Under the pieces are notes generated by a model. The model was not told the origin of the DNA. It saw nothing but the letters and a program-made list of their open reading frames with translations, and searched no databases. Position numbers and translations under genes: made by a program. This document shows, in pieces, positions 23,542-34,769 of a DNA stretch of 64,000 bases. Every line of letters begins with the position of its first letter. The stretch's first letter is position 1. Source of the stretch: Tamarix chinensis (Eukaryota > Streptophyta > Magnoliopsida > Caryophyllales > Tamaricaceae); assembly GCA_030549775.1 (NCBI GenBank), contig CM060174.1, positions 8,232,027 to 8,296,026 on the forward strand, written 5' to 3'.

Positions 23542-26500
23542 TGTAATACCTCATTTTAATAAATACTTAATTTAAATATGCAAGACTTAAAATTTGATTA
23601 GTAGTCGTAATAAATCATAAGATTCTTTATAAAATGAATTTCTCATCGTTACGAGTAAGTCTATAGTTATTAAATTATGATAATAACCCAGACTAGTATA
23701 TATGAGTAGAAGAAGATAAAAGTTGATGACGGTAATAATAACGATAATAAGAGTGTAGATAGTAATCAAAATAGAAAGGATAGTAATAACAATAGCCTTA
23801 TGATGAGTAACACTATTAAAAATAATGTCGATAACAATAATTGTGAGAATTATAAATTTAGAAATAATTATGATAATAAAGGGTGGTAGTGGTAACACTA
23901 ATAATAATAATATTGATCATGATAATAGTATTGAGACCAATGGTGAAAATAAAACCTTGAATAGGTAGGATTTTTTCTTAGTATCTATACTCTTAAAAGC
24001 CTAATACTATTGGATATTTTTGCTAACTAAATTCTAACCCAATCCCTATCATTTTCCCCACTCTAATCTCAACTTAATCTTCCCCCCAACCTATCGAGCA
24101 TCCCTCCCCCATGCAGCTAGCTGCCACCATTCTTCCGTGCATGTGCACCACCTCTCCACCCTACACTCCTACACATCCTAGCCTTACCATGCATCCTTTC
24201 TTCTTCCCCTAACACATCCCATCACCCTCCCTGCTACTCTCCTCCTTCACGCCATCCCAGCCCTACAAACCGTAGCAAACTAGCTCATCCGACCTCCCTA
24301 ACCAACCCAGCAACATGCAACAACAACCCATACACATAACCCAGCCCCCAACCAATTGACAACCCCCATTCCCTTCTCTTCCCAACATGTGCACCTATTC
24401 CACATGCCTAACTATCTACCCATCCATTTCCTTCCTTCTCCACGCAACCAACCTGCCTCTTGCAGGACTCTTTCCCTTCTCCCATGCATTTGACACCCAT
24501 CTTCGCTCAAGCTACCTGTAGCATCCAACCCAACCAACCTTTACTGCCCCATCTTCCCCTATTTTTCCCTTCCCTTCTTGATTCCTGGCCTGCAAAAAAA
24601 GTCCCTCCTCCCTCTCCCTTTTGATCCTCTCTTTTTCTCCGTGCAAATCCTCTCCTTCCCCTACTTCCAACACTAGATACTCTTGTTTGTAACCCCCAAA
24701 CTTCTCCCTTTCACCACCGAACCTCTTCCCAAAAATCATCCAACCTGCAACCTTGCCAAGCTTCCCTCTCCCCTCATGATTTTCCTCGACAAGCAGCAAC
24801 TAATTCCTACGTAAGTATTCTACCTTTCAGTGTGTGTGGTACATAGTAATTCCATGCACCAGCAGCCTTGGTTAATTCCCTAATCTTATTTTGGGTATTA
24901 GTTCGCATAGGTTGTCATTGTATTATTCTATTTAGCATAGATACTAAGGCATGCATAGTTGTGGATGGTGTTATTTATTTTTAGGTAATATCGACCTCGC
25001 TTAAGGTATCCTTGGAAGAAGCTCTTCGTGGTATTATTTTTCTTAGCTCAAAGTTAAATCCAACTAATTCGCAGATGGTAGAATATTGTGTGAAAATGAT
25101 AGGTTAGTTTTATAGGATAAAAATCATGCTAAGTTGAGGATAAAAAACGTGCTAGGTTGAGGATATCAAATGGAAGCATGGTGTAGTTCGTTTCTATGTG
25201 AATATTATGATGTGTAGACTAATATATGTTACCATGCTAATATTTATATGCCTGGTAGTATTCTAAAAATTGAGAGTGATGACAACGTATGTGGATATAT
25301 GCTAAACAAAATGTGCATGTTTAAGGTTAGAGTCCAACAAAAAATTTTCCATATTTCATGGTAAGACTTATAAGTGAATTAAATGTGTCCCTTGTATATT
25401 TTGGATAATTTTGGACTTATAGCATGTTAACTTAGAGTATAAATGTGTTTAAATGGTGATTATTATGTGTTGCATGTTCTAGGGGTAAAAAAGTAAATTC
25501 TATATACCATGGTTCGTATTTGAAAGTTATTTGGGAAATTGCATGAATTTTATGAGATGCTTGAAATGCATGCTAAGAGTGTATACATGTACCATGTATG
25601 GTGAATGCTTAGGGGTAATATAGTCTTTTTCGTACCGAAGAAATTATTGTATGTTAAAGTATCATTAGTCTATTTTGTGTTAGCTTTTTTCATGACAAAT
25701 ATCCTATAGAGATAAACCTGGTAATAAAGTAAAGGAAAATGTGGTAGTTATATATCAAAGGGTATTTTGGTCACTAGGGCAAAAATGTGATTCAAAGTGA
25801 ATAATTATACTAGTTGAAATAAGTGTTGGCCTCAAAATAATTTTGAAAATAATCGGATAAATGGATTGAATAACTGAATTGAATAATTATTTGGGCTATG
25901 GCATGATGCCTAACCCTAGGTCGTGCTGGCTTGGAATTGTTGCGACCTTTGTGGTCTTTTGGATTTGACATTGGATGGTTGATTGTTGTGACCCTCGTGG
26001 TCCCTTGGTTGATTGATGGATGGCTAAGTTGTAATATTATGAACCTTGCTGTTTTAAAAATAATAACCTGGAATTTCATAAGACACTAATCATTTAAAGA
26101 GGAAGACTTGAGTTTGAAAAGGAATCTCATGCCTTAGATTTGGCCCTCAAGTGCATATTTTGGGCCTTTGGGTGAAGGGGCTCACTTATGATCTATAGGT
26201 ATTCCATACACCCTATAGGGGGTACACATACTTAAGGACTTGAGTTCTGAGGTTTAGTATGGACGAATAATATATCATGTGGCTTCCTTGGCGAGTTTTG
26301 CCCTGGAATTGAGTGAATTATTTTGATACCGCCTCCTTAATGATCATTGTTATGGATATGAGATTGTATTCCACTCGAGAATTCTCATATAAATGATATA
26401 ACCAGATTAGACACCCACCATAATACTTATGTAATAATTGGATTAGGCATGACTTGACCTTGGTTAGATTGTTTGGAATGTCACCACTTCTTCCTATTAT

Positions 26501-27202
26501 GCTATAAAGTATAGTCATTGGTAAGTTAAAATGGTTGTGAGATTTATAATCATGTCTTCAATGCCTTTGCTAGGGATTTTGATCTAATTAGTATCATTAA
26601 TTGTGATGTGGAATTGTGTCATAAAATCATGACTTTGCATGTGATCGTATGTTTTATTTGAATGCCTTATTGTATGATAATTGTATATGTGGGTATGCTA
26701 CCTCTCTGGAGGCATTGTGATTTACTCAGTATGAGGAAGTCATACTGATACTATCACTTTTTAGAGGAGTACGTCTGTGGTATACAATGGTTGAAGGATT
26801 TTGAGGAGCATAACCCAGGAAAATAGTTAGAATAAGGAAGTAAGTGGACCTTGTCCCTATTTCCCATTTTTTGTAATAATCAATGGACTGGGTGAGTGTA
26901 AGGCAAACCACTGTTTCACCTTCATGTGCCCCTTTTAATTATTTTCTGAAACTTGTTTGTCACTTAATTACCTATATGTTCTAATTGTATGTTCTTTATT
27001 TTGTAAAACTTTTGATTATGTATTGTACTTCTCTCGCATTTTTTTTGGTATGACTTGTTTTAAGCCTTAGCACTTGACATTAGGATGGCGATGAGACCAT
27101 AATTCTATTAAGTGTAGCGGCAACACCCACTATTTTATAATTATCGCTTCTGCAAATCAAAATTTAAACTAAAATTTTAAGTTGTGATTTTGGGGTGTTA
27201 TA
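23542..27202 (+). mobile_element. 3,661-bp solo LTR with perfect TSD CCAGA
   Basis: It begins TGTAATACCTCATTTTAA and ends TTTTGGGGTGTTATA. The 5-bp duplication CCAGA at 23537-23541 and 27203-27207 fixes the ends. No coding region or second LTR lies inside. It contains a C/T-rich zone (24020-24790), the CCCTATAGGG...CATACTTAAG block (26211-26235), a 9-bp stem hairpin (26726-26748) and the AGTGTAGCGGCAACACC...CGCTTCTGCAAA tail shared with the other long LTRs. It sits inside sequence that belongs to the LINE remnant. The minus-strand frames inside it (23587-23898, 24512-24799, 25810-26079) are chance openings. Confidence 0.88.
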
Positions 27203-27833
27203 CCAGATCATATAAATAGTAGCTGCTAGGGCACATCGACAGACTCTAGCAAAGAACACATGATCTTTTCTCTATCTTCTCAAGACTCTGGCCGAGCTCG
27301 CCATCATTTGGCACCCCCTTGTAATACCCAACCAGGATCTGATAACTGACTAGAGGGGGCTGAATTTAGGACACAAAAAATAGGTGGTCATGGTTTTCAT
27401 TTCCCAAATCATAGAAGGGGAAGACTATAGGCCCATTGAGATATGATAACCGATCCCAAGTATTAAGCTTTTCCAAGAGATCAAGCCAAAAGAAAAAAGA
27501 ATATCTCTTCATCCGACAACCCCTCTAGGGATTAGAATAATACCTCCAATGTTCGGCCCTAGGTCGAAGAAAATCATAGGCTTTGTGTGTGGAGAAACCC
27601 CTACGAGAGCCCCAAGAAGAGAAAAACCTCAATGCCTCCTCACGTGAACCAACTCTCTCGAAAATATGTTGGTAGACTTGCCACAACGTTTTCATAAAGT
27701 GAGAGGAATTATGAGAGGGTTTGAAATGCCCCCATCCCTATGACTTTAGATAGTTGGAGTGGATCCATATAGTCCAAAGGGACTCCTTCTCATCCTGTAT
27801 AAACCAAATATACTTGTAGAGAAAAGCATTGTT

Positions 27834-29213
27834 CTAGGTATGGAGATCCTTCAAACCAATACCCCCTTCCCTTTTGGGTAGGAAAATCTTAGACCAAGCC
27901 ACAAGAGGTTGCTCACCTTGCCAAAGGAAACTACGACAAAAAGAGATAATCTGATTTATAACCACCTTAGGCATAGGAAAAGTTCCAAACCAAAAGCTCA
28001 TGATTCCTTGGATAACTGAATTAAGCAACTCAAGTCTCCCAGTAAAAGACAGTAAGTGTGATCGCCATAATTTTAGGTGCTCACAAACTTCATTTACCAA
28101 GAATTCATAGTCCACAACATGCAACTTACTCCAATTTAGAGGAACACCCATATGGTGGAAAGGAAATGATCCCTGGGTCATGTTCAACAACCCCTAAACT
28201 TGGGCTCTAGTAAATGGGTCAACTCCAGCCAGGAAGATTTGAGAGTTAAGGGGGTTTTCCACTAAACCTGAGACAAAACTAAAATTAGTGAGAACTTGTA
28301 ATAAAGTCTGCACAGAAGATACATCACCCCTGCTGAACAACACCAGGTCATCAGCAAAGGCAAGATAAGAAATACCTAACTGTTTACACTTAGGATGAAA
28401 GGAGAAACCCCTTTGTCCTATCGTCCATTGGAGGAGAAGGGGAGAGAAGTATTCCATGCAAAGCACAAACAAATATGGGGAAACCAGATATCCTTGCCTT
28501 AACCCTCGAGCACCACGAAAAAACCTCATAAATTTACCATTAATCTTAAAAAAATGAAGTAGTAGAAACACATTCCATCAATAGAATCACAAAGCATTTA
28601 GGAAACTACATACCCAGAAGAATAGCTTTCAAAAATGTCGAAGAGATGGAATCATATGCTTTTTTATATCCACCTTTAACAAGCACCTAGGAAAGGTTCT
28701 TCTTCTAGAGTAATCCTTGTGCAATTCCTGAACTAACAGGAACTTTTCAGTCATCAATCTCCCATTCACAAAATCTCCCTATTCAAGACTAATAAGGCTA
28801 TCCAAAACTCTGGAAATTCTTTGGGCAAGCAATTTAGAAATCACTTTGTAAATGGTAGAGCAACAAGCTATTGGTCTGAAATCAATTACCTTCTCAGGAT
28901 GTGAACATTTTGGAATCATAGCAAGGGTCATGTGGTTAATTCTCTTGAGAATTTTACTTGTATGGAAAAATTCAAGGATTACATCACATAAGTCCTCCCC
29001 TACTATGTCCTAGGAACATTTGAAGAAGCGAGCCGAATAACCATCCGGACCAAGAGATTTGTTATCGCCAAGTGAGAACACATTAGACTTGATTTCCTTC
29101 ACCATAACAGGTTTCATCAACTCCCGCTGTAAATCAGGAGTTAACATAGGGCCCTGCAAAAGAATCTGGTCATCTAGGAGAGCACACTCTGAAGTTGAGC
29201 CAAGGAGGTTCAA
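27834..29213 (-). pseudogene. LINE reverse transcriptase, broken
   Basis: Minus-strand pieces in order are: EIKSNVFSLGDNKSLGPDGY with SARFFK (29115-29010), the N-terminal block of L1 reverse transcriptases; a stop-interrupted palm segment around 28900-28600; GARGLRQGYLVSPYLFVLCM (about 28515); YLAFADDLVLFSRGD with the FADD catalytic aspartates (about 28360); and WFGTFPMPKVVINQIISFCR with LWQGE and W-K-FLPK--GG-GL (27990-27840). The order and spacing are right for the family. Stops and frame changes separate the blocks. Confidence 0.85.
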
Positions 29214-29667
29214 AAAAATAGATAAAAATTCCTTCTCTAAATCCGAGTCTAACTATGTCCGTGACCTATAAATTTTCATCACAAGGAGAACCACCGACTT
29301 AGCTTGTCTATCTTTCAACATATCGTAGAAGAACTTGGAATTAGAATTCTCTTAGAAAAGGAATTTTTGCTTGTTTTTCTGTGTCACAAAACTCAAAGCC
29401 GCTTTGTTAAGGAATAAGGCTTGAGCCCGAAGATCTTCCAAATGCTGAGAGAAAGTCCCACCATTACCAGAAAGAATTGCCTCCTGTACCTTCATAAGCT
29501 AAGCCTCAGCTTCTTCAGCTCTAGCAACAATGTGGGAGAAATGAAGATTGTTCGACTACTTAAGACATGGTTTTAAAGTAGACAGCTTCTACCATAAATT
29601 AAACTGATGGGAACCACATGAATTAAAGTGCCATATAGAGCAGACCGCCTGAAGAAAACATGGATGA

Positions 29668-30408
29668 TCACACCACATATTGAAAATGGAATGGGTGCTT
29701 AGGATGCTTGGGAGGACCTAAAGAGACCACAAAGGGGCAGTGATTTGAGATAGAACCTGGCGGTAAAAAATGAGCCACAACAGAGAAGTCAGCAGCAAAG
29801 CCTGCAATATTCATAAGAACTCTATCCAGCTTGCATTTAACACTTTTTGTCAAGAAGGAATAAAAGCAACCAAAAAAAGGAACATCCGAAAGCTGGGTCA
29901 GAAGGTAGCATTCCTTGAAGTCTACCATTTCATAGTCAGTCACGGATCAAATACCAACCCTGTCAATCGAATTGAGGGTGCATTAAAATCTCCGTACATC
30001 ACCCACGGAAAATCAATAGTAGATGGCATCAAACCCAAATTGCTCCAAAGAGGCTTCCTATCACCAACACTATAGAAACCGTAGACCACTATTAAACAAA
30101 AGTTCACATTACCGACCAAATCTTTAACCATTCCTAAGAGGGTTTGGGGGGAATCATCTAGGAAAAATACATCCACCAAGCTTGGGTTCCAAATAAGAAA
30201 AATACGCCCATTAGGGTGGAGAGCAAAAATTATCATAATACTTCCAACCATAAAAATACATGTCAACAAATTTTTTAGCTTTACCTTCATCTAGCTTAGT
30301 TTCTAAAATCCCAACTATAGAACCAGACTGATCCCTGCTAAGCTTAGCAAGCGCTTTTTGTTTCAGGGGAGTGTTCCCTCCCCTAATATTCCAAACAAGA
30401 AGATTCAT
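29668..30408 (-). pseudogene. LINE apurinic-type endonuclease, broken
   Basis: From 30408 the minus strand reads MNLLVWNIRGG, the N-terminal EEP (exonuclease-endonuclease-phosphatase) motif. ILETKL follows, with the catalytic glutamate. After a frameshift comes VMYGDFNAP (about 29980), then after another frameshift DRVLMN (about 29825) and ISNHCPFVVSLG (about 29740), matching the C-terminal SDH box. In plant LINEs this domain nicks target DNA. Confidence 0.82.
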
Positions 30409-30938
30409 AACGGTGATTTAACCAAAGGCCGAACTACTTTTCGTCTCCTAATGTGCCCCAAAATTGGCTTCTTAGAAGAAAGAAATGGTCTTTTCTTTGG
30501 AGCCCAACCCATTTTCTTCACAGTGTGCCAACCTTCATCATTCTCAACATTATTAGCCCATATCAAACCAACCTCTTTTACCAAACCTAGCTGCAACCCA
30601 CAGGATGGAGCCACCCTCAAATTCCACTGCTTAGTTAATAACTTCCTAGAAGGTAAGGTGGATGGCGGGGGAGTAGAATCAGTATCAAAAAGAGGTGTCT
30701 TCCTTTAAATGGGGTCCTAAACCAATGCATTCAGGTCTAACAAATCAGGAACCATATCCAGATAAATAATAGGAATTTCTCGGTCCACATAAACTCTACC
30801 ATCATCCCCCTAAGCATCCAATGGACCTCCGTTTTCAAGGCCATGAACCGGATGATTAGAGGATTATGACTTAGCATTTCCTAGTGTTTTCCAAATATAA
30901 ATATGATTCACCAATTCATCACTTACCTGGATAGGTTT

Positions 30939-31277
30939 TTAGCTGCCACAATCAGCCATATAATGACCCAAAACTTTACATTTCTTACAGAAGGGAGGCA
31001 GATCTTCATACTCTATTATCTGCACAAAGTTTCCATGTTCACTTCTAACTTCAACTAATGAAGGTAGATCAGTCCCCAAATCTAGTTCCACCAGGACACA
31101 CGCATACTCAATCTTCATCTTTTGTGTAGTAAAATCATCTGCCTGAATAGGCTGACCCACAAAGGAAGATAAGGTACTTATCGCACCTACATTCCATAAC
31201 TCACGTGGCAGATTTTTCAACCTTATCCAAACAGGAATTTTCGTTACCTCCTCCAATCCAAAGGAGAAAAATCTCAA
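30939..31277 (-). pseudogene. LINE ORF1-like protein with CCHC zinc knuckle, partial
   Basis: The frame reads VWIRLKNLPRELWNVGAIS, then a typical DUF4283/zf-CCHC_4 stretch, and ends in CKKCKVLGHYMADC, a CX2CX4HX4C knuckle. This is the nucleic-acid-binding protein commonly encoded upstream of plant LINE ORF2. The N-terminal part is missing at the junction with repeats near 31290. Confidence 0.8.
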
Positions 31278-31309
31278 AAAATTCTTTCAATAAAAGTGCT
31301 TTGCTACGC

Positions 31310-32698
31310 ATAGAATGAAATTTATTTGTTTTGCAACGACATTTGTCGTTGCAATATATATAATGGTTATTTGCAACGACATTTATATGTTGTAATATAC
31401 AAAAAATGTTTGCAACAACTTTTTTTGTTGCAAAATGTTAATTGAATTTATTGCAATAACTATATTTGTTGAAAATATTTAGATTATTTTAATGCAATGA
31501 CATTTATATGTTTTACAATGACATTTGTTGTTGCAATATATGCAATGGTTATTTGCAACGACTTTTTTTTTGTTGCAAAATATTGATTGGATTTATTGCA
31601 ATAACTATATTTGTTTCAAATATTTAGATTATTTTAACACAATGACATTTATATGTTTTTCAAAGACATTTTTCGTTGCAATATATGCAACGGGTTTTTT
31701 GCAACGACATTTGTTGTTGCAATATATAAAATTGTAACAATTTTTTTGTTGCAAAATATTGATTGAATTTATTACAATGACTATACTTGTTGCAAATATT
31801 TAAATTATTTTAATTTTTCAATGACTTTATTGTTGTAATTATGTATTTTTTGCAATGATAAAGTGTAATACCCCTAAATTGAGTGGAATGTTATAAGGAT
31901 TGATATGACTACTTATATCAATATAGTATACCATCCCTTTGGTGATTCTGTCCTAAGAACTCAACAGTGAAGCGTACTTGTCATGGAGCAATTTTCAGGA
32001 TGGGTGGCCATCCTAAGAAGTTTTGGAAAGGACTTGTGTTGATCTATGGGGCTAGTCGATCAATCCGAAAGCACTCCACAAATGCCCTCACAATTATTAT
32101 GGGCCTAGGTGGCTACCAAGTGGCCCCACATGGTCATTTTGACTCGAGGTGTCAGAAATTTATGGGTATCAAACTCTCGGGTACTATCAGGTGGCCCCTA
32201 TGTTATCGTATCAACTCGGGGTATTTTACAATTTTTTTGTTTCTAAAGTATATTCAATTTTTTTGCAACAACATAAGCCGTTGCAATTAATGTGTTTTTT
32301 TCAACGACAAATGTTGTTGTCGTAATATGCTATTTTTTTTTTGCAACAACATAATTTTTTGCCAAACTATAACCAATTTTTTTTCAATGACAAAAGTCAT
32401 TGATAATTATAGGTTTTTGTAACGACATATATTTTTGCCAAAGTGGGATTAATATTTTGCAACTCAAAATTCGTTGCAATATATAAATACATGTAATTAG
32501 GTAAAGTGATGTGACAATTTATGTTGCATTTAATTACATTTTTGCAATGGCCATTGTTGTTGCTTTACTTTTTTTGCAACGCCATGACGCGCAATGACCT
32601 CGCCACAAAAAATGTCATTGCGATATATGTTTTTTGCAATGAATTTCTATCTTTAGCAACAAAAACTATCGTTACTAAAAATGAGTTTTTTTGTAGTC
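31310..32698. mobile_element. CACTA-type subterminal repeat region
   Basis: Many copies of a palindromic motif, GCAACGACA then TGTCGTTGC, recur every 30-60 bp from about 31330 to 32660. The right end, GAGTTTTTTTGTAGTC, resembles the TTTTTTGTAGTG terminus of CACTA elements. No transposase is present, so this is a decayed or non-autonomous element. A Cassandra LTR at 31864-32230 interrupts it. Confidence 0.6.
31864..32230 (+). mobile_element. Cassandra-type LTR, long variant
   Basis: It starts TGTAATACCCCTAAATTG. The 5S-derived core AACTCAACAGTGAAGCGTAC and CAGGATGGGTGGCC lies at 31957-32010, followed by GGACTTGTGTTGATCTATGG. It ends GGGGTATTTTACA. It has a 3' extension (GGTGGCTACCAAGTGGCC) shared with the copy ending at 16529, which marks a subfamily. 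Confidence 0.8.
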
Positions 32699-34119
32699 AG
32701 ACCTCGAGTTTGGGAATGGTTTCTCTCTAGGGGTAGCTACCCTAGAGACGAGGTAGGAATCCTCGATTTGTTTGGATTTCTAGTGTGCTGCTTGTGCTCC
32801 AATAAGGCCCTAATCTACTCTATAGGTGACTTACAAGCCCTATAGAGGGTATCGATACTTAAGAATTAGGTATCTGAGGTGAGGAGGGTATAGTGTGCCT
32901 TGTGCATCAATATGACCAAAGTGTTGTTGTGCCTCTAGGTTGGATGGTTGGAGGGTACCGTGATGCCTTGTATGCCAGTATGACCGGTGTACTTTTATAT
33001 CTTTGGGTTATTATTGTATCCCCCTCGAGTAAATAAAAATGGAAATGATTTGATTAGATTGTAATGATTATTATTGGATGTTGTATTGGTTTAGGTAGTA
33101 GCCTTTTGCCTACCTATGGTCTCGGTGGTAGCCTTCGCGCCTACCTGTGGTTCCGGTAGTGGCCTTCGTGCCTACCTGTGATTTTGGTAGTAGCCTTCAT
33201 GCCTACCTGTGTTGATATTATGTATGTAAGTATACCTATAATGTTATGTATATTATTATAGTATACCTATAAGTATACCGGTTATGGTATGTATTTCATT
33301 TTACTGTACCTGTAAGTACACCTGAAATGGTATGGTTTTGTTATAGCATACCTATAAACATACCTATGATTTTATGAATTTTGTTGGGATTGATGCTGAG
33401 ATAGGAGCCATGATGTGAATGTTATGATTGTTATGTTAAAGTTTGGGTTATAATTATTACTTCTGAGAGCATCTCTAATATGTTTGTTTGGTAAGCTTTC
33501 AGTTGTTTTAAACAAATGAAAATGAGTAGTATGTGACCTTAATATAATTTGACTGTCTAAATGATTACTGTATATCAATCCTCGTATGAATACTTAAATG
33601 TCTTGTACATGTTAGTTGTATTCATTGCATGTGTTCCATGCTAATTTTTCATATTAGTTTGGTATAAAGGGTTATTCAATACCCAGTACTGACGGGTTCC
33701 ATTTTGTGGTCTCTTGCCTATTCAACGAGAAGCCTTTACCTTGTAAGACTACTTTGAGGTTAAGGTCTGATGACTTATAATATAGGATTGAGAGTTAGGA
33801 CTATCTGGTGTTCACCCTACTTTTTTTTATCTGAATATTTCGTGGACTCTTAAGTCCCCTGCTATTTTTCTTTATTATATTATAACTCTTTGCCTGATCT
33901 TTTTGCACTTATCAAGATAATGTAATTTGTAATGAAATGTCTATCCTACCTTCATTATAAATGTTATTTAAATAAAGTAATGTTTTAACCTTAGCACTTA
34001 ATATGAGAATGGTAGAGGATGCCAGACTTATACTCAATGTGGTGGTAGCACTCATAAATTTTGTAATTAACGCTTCTGCAAAAAGAAAATTTTTAGTAGT
34101 AAAAATGGGAGTGTTACAG
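32699..34119 (+). mobile_element. 3' part of a family B LTR
   Basis: It begins AGACCTCGAGTTTGGG and matches 36824-38551 in order: the CTATAG block (32838-32863), TAGCCTTCGTGCCTACCTGTG repeats (33120-33212), AGTATACCTATAA repeats (33227-33370), AGAGCATCT, then CGCTTCTGCAAA. It ends GGGAGTGTTACA. The likely left part is 23301-23455. Confidence 0.75.
33100..33370 (+). repeat. Two tandem arrays inside the family B LTR
   Basis: First come four or more diverged copies of a unit of about 30 bp, GGTAGTAGCCTTCRTGCCTA-type, at 33100-33212. Then come about four copies of a unit of about 35-40 bp with AGTATACCTATRATGTTATG at 33225-33370. The element at 34770-38551 has the same two arrays, longer, at 37190-37375 and 37385-37675. 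Confidence 0.8.
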
Positions 34120-34663
34120 TAGCAGAAGACCTTACTATGTTTTAGATAGTTTCTTTTATCAATATTTCATCATACTGATACTATATTTGTGTGGTCATTA
34201 TGATGACCAACTTCTGCTCCGATGAGTAGAGGATGATATATGTGGTTACGACTCTCATATTGAGTATGTTGAGGATGATGTCGAGAGCCAATAGCTAACC
34301 ATTTCTTGGGGATCGAGGTTTACATTTCAGTTTAGTTAAGAATTACACTGGTTTTATCCACTACGTTGAGATGTTTTAGCTATTTTTGGTTATATAAACT
34401 CTTGGCTTTGGCTCTTATAATTAGATTTTATAAATCTCTCTCATATCTATATTATTCTCCTCATTGTTATCATTATTGTCATATTGTTAGAGCATGCTTT
34501 CCCTTGTTATCATTGTGTTTTTTCTTACATCAAACATGTGTTAGGTGATTATCACACATCTCCCATAGTTGATGTGCTGGTAGCATTCTCTAAATTTATT
34601 TTTAATACACTTTCACAATGTCTTCAAAACAAAAATTTTTTGTTCAAAATTTGGGGGTGTTAC
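34120..34663 (+). mobile_element. 3' end of another plus-strand LTR
   Basis: It contains CATACTGATACTAT (the right half of the stem-loop motif) and GATGTGCTGGTAGCATT, and ends AAAATTTGGGGGTGTTAC. Its final A lies after the next insertion at 43470, since GTTAC is duplicated by that insertion. The upstream part is missing. Confidence 0.65.
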
Positions 34664-34769
34664 AATAACACTCCCAAAATTCACTCCAAAAAAAATTCAT
34701 TTAAAGGAATAATGCAAAAGCTAAAATAGAAAATGAAAAATATTACTGCCACACTTAACATAAGATAAA

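Larger units (their letters stand above)
27208..31300 (-). mobile_element. Degenerate LINE (L1-type non-LTR retrotransposon)
   Basis: Read on the minus strand from about 31300 downwards it has the order of a plant LINE: an ORF1-like part with a CCHC knuckle (31277-30939), an endonuclease (30408-29668), a reverse transcriptase (29213-27834) and a C-terminal zf-RVT-like tail to about 27230. LINEs copy themselves by nicking the target and priming reverse transcription. Multiple stops and frameshifts make it inactive. Its 3' end probably continues at 23456-23541, separated by the solo LTR. The 5' end abuts CACTA-type repeats. The domain entries that follow give details. Confidence 0.85.

Noticed and set aside
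24512..24799. Minus-strand 95-residue frame rich in Glu/Gly/Lys
   Set aside because: It is the complement of the C/T-rich zone in the 23542-27202 solo LTR. There is no start context or domain.
34484..34729. Open frame crossing the junction of two LTR ends
   Set aside because: It spans the end of one LTR and the start of the reversed LTR, so it is a chance frame.
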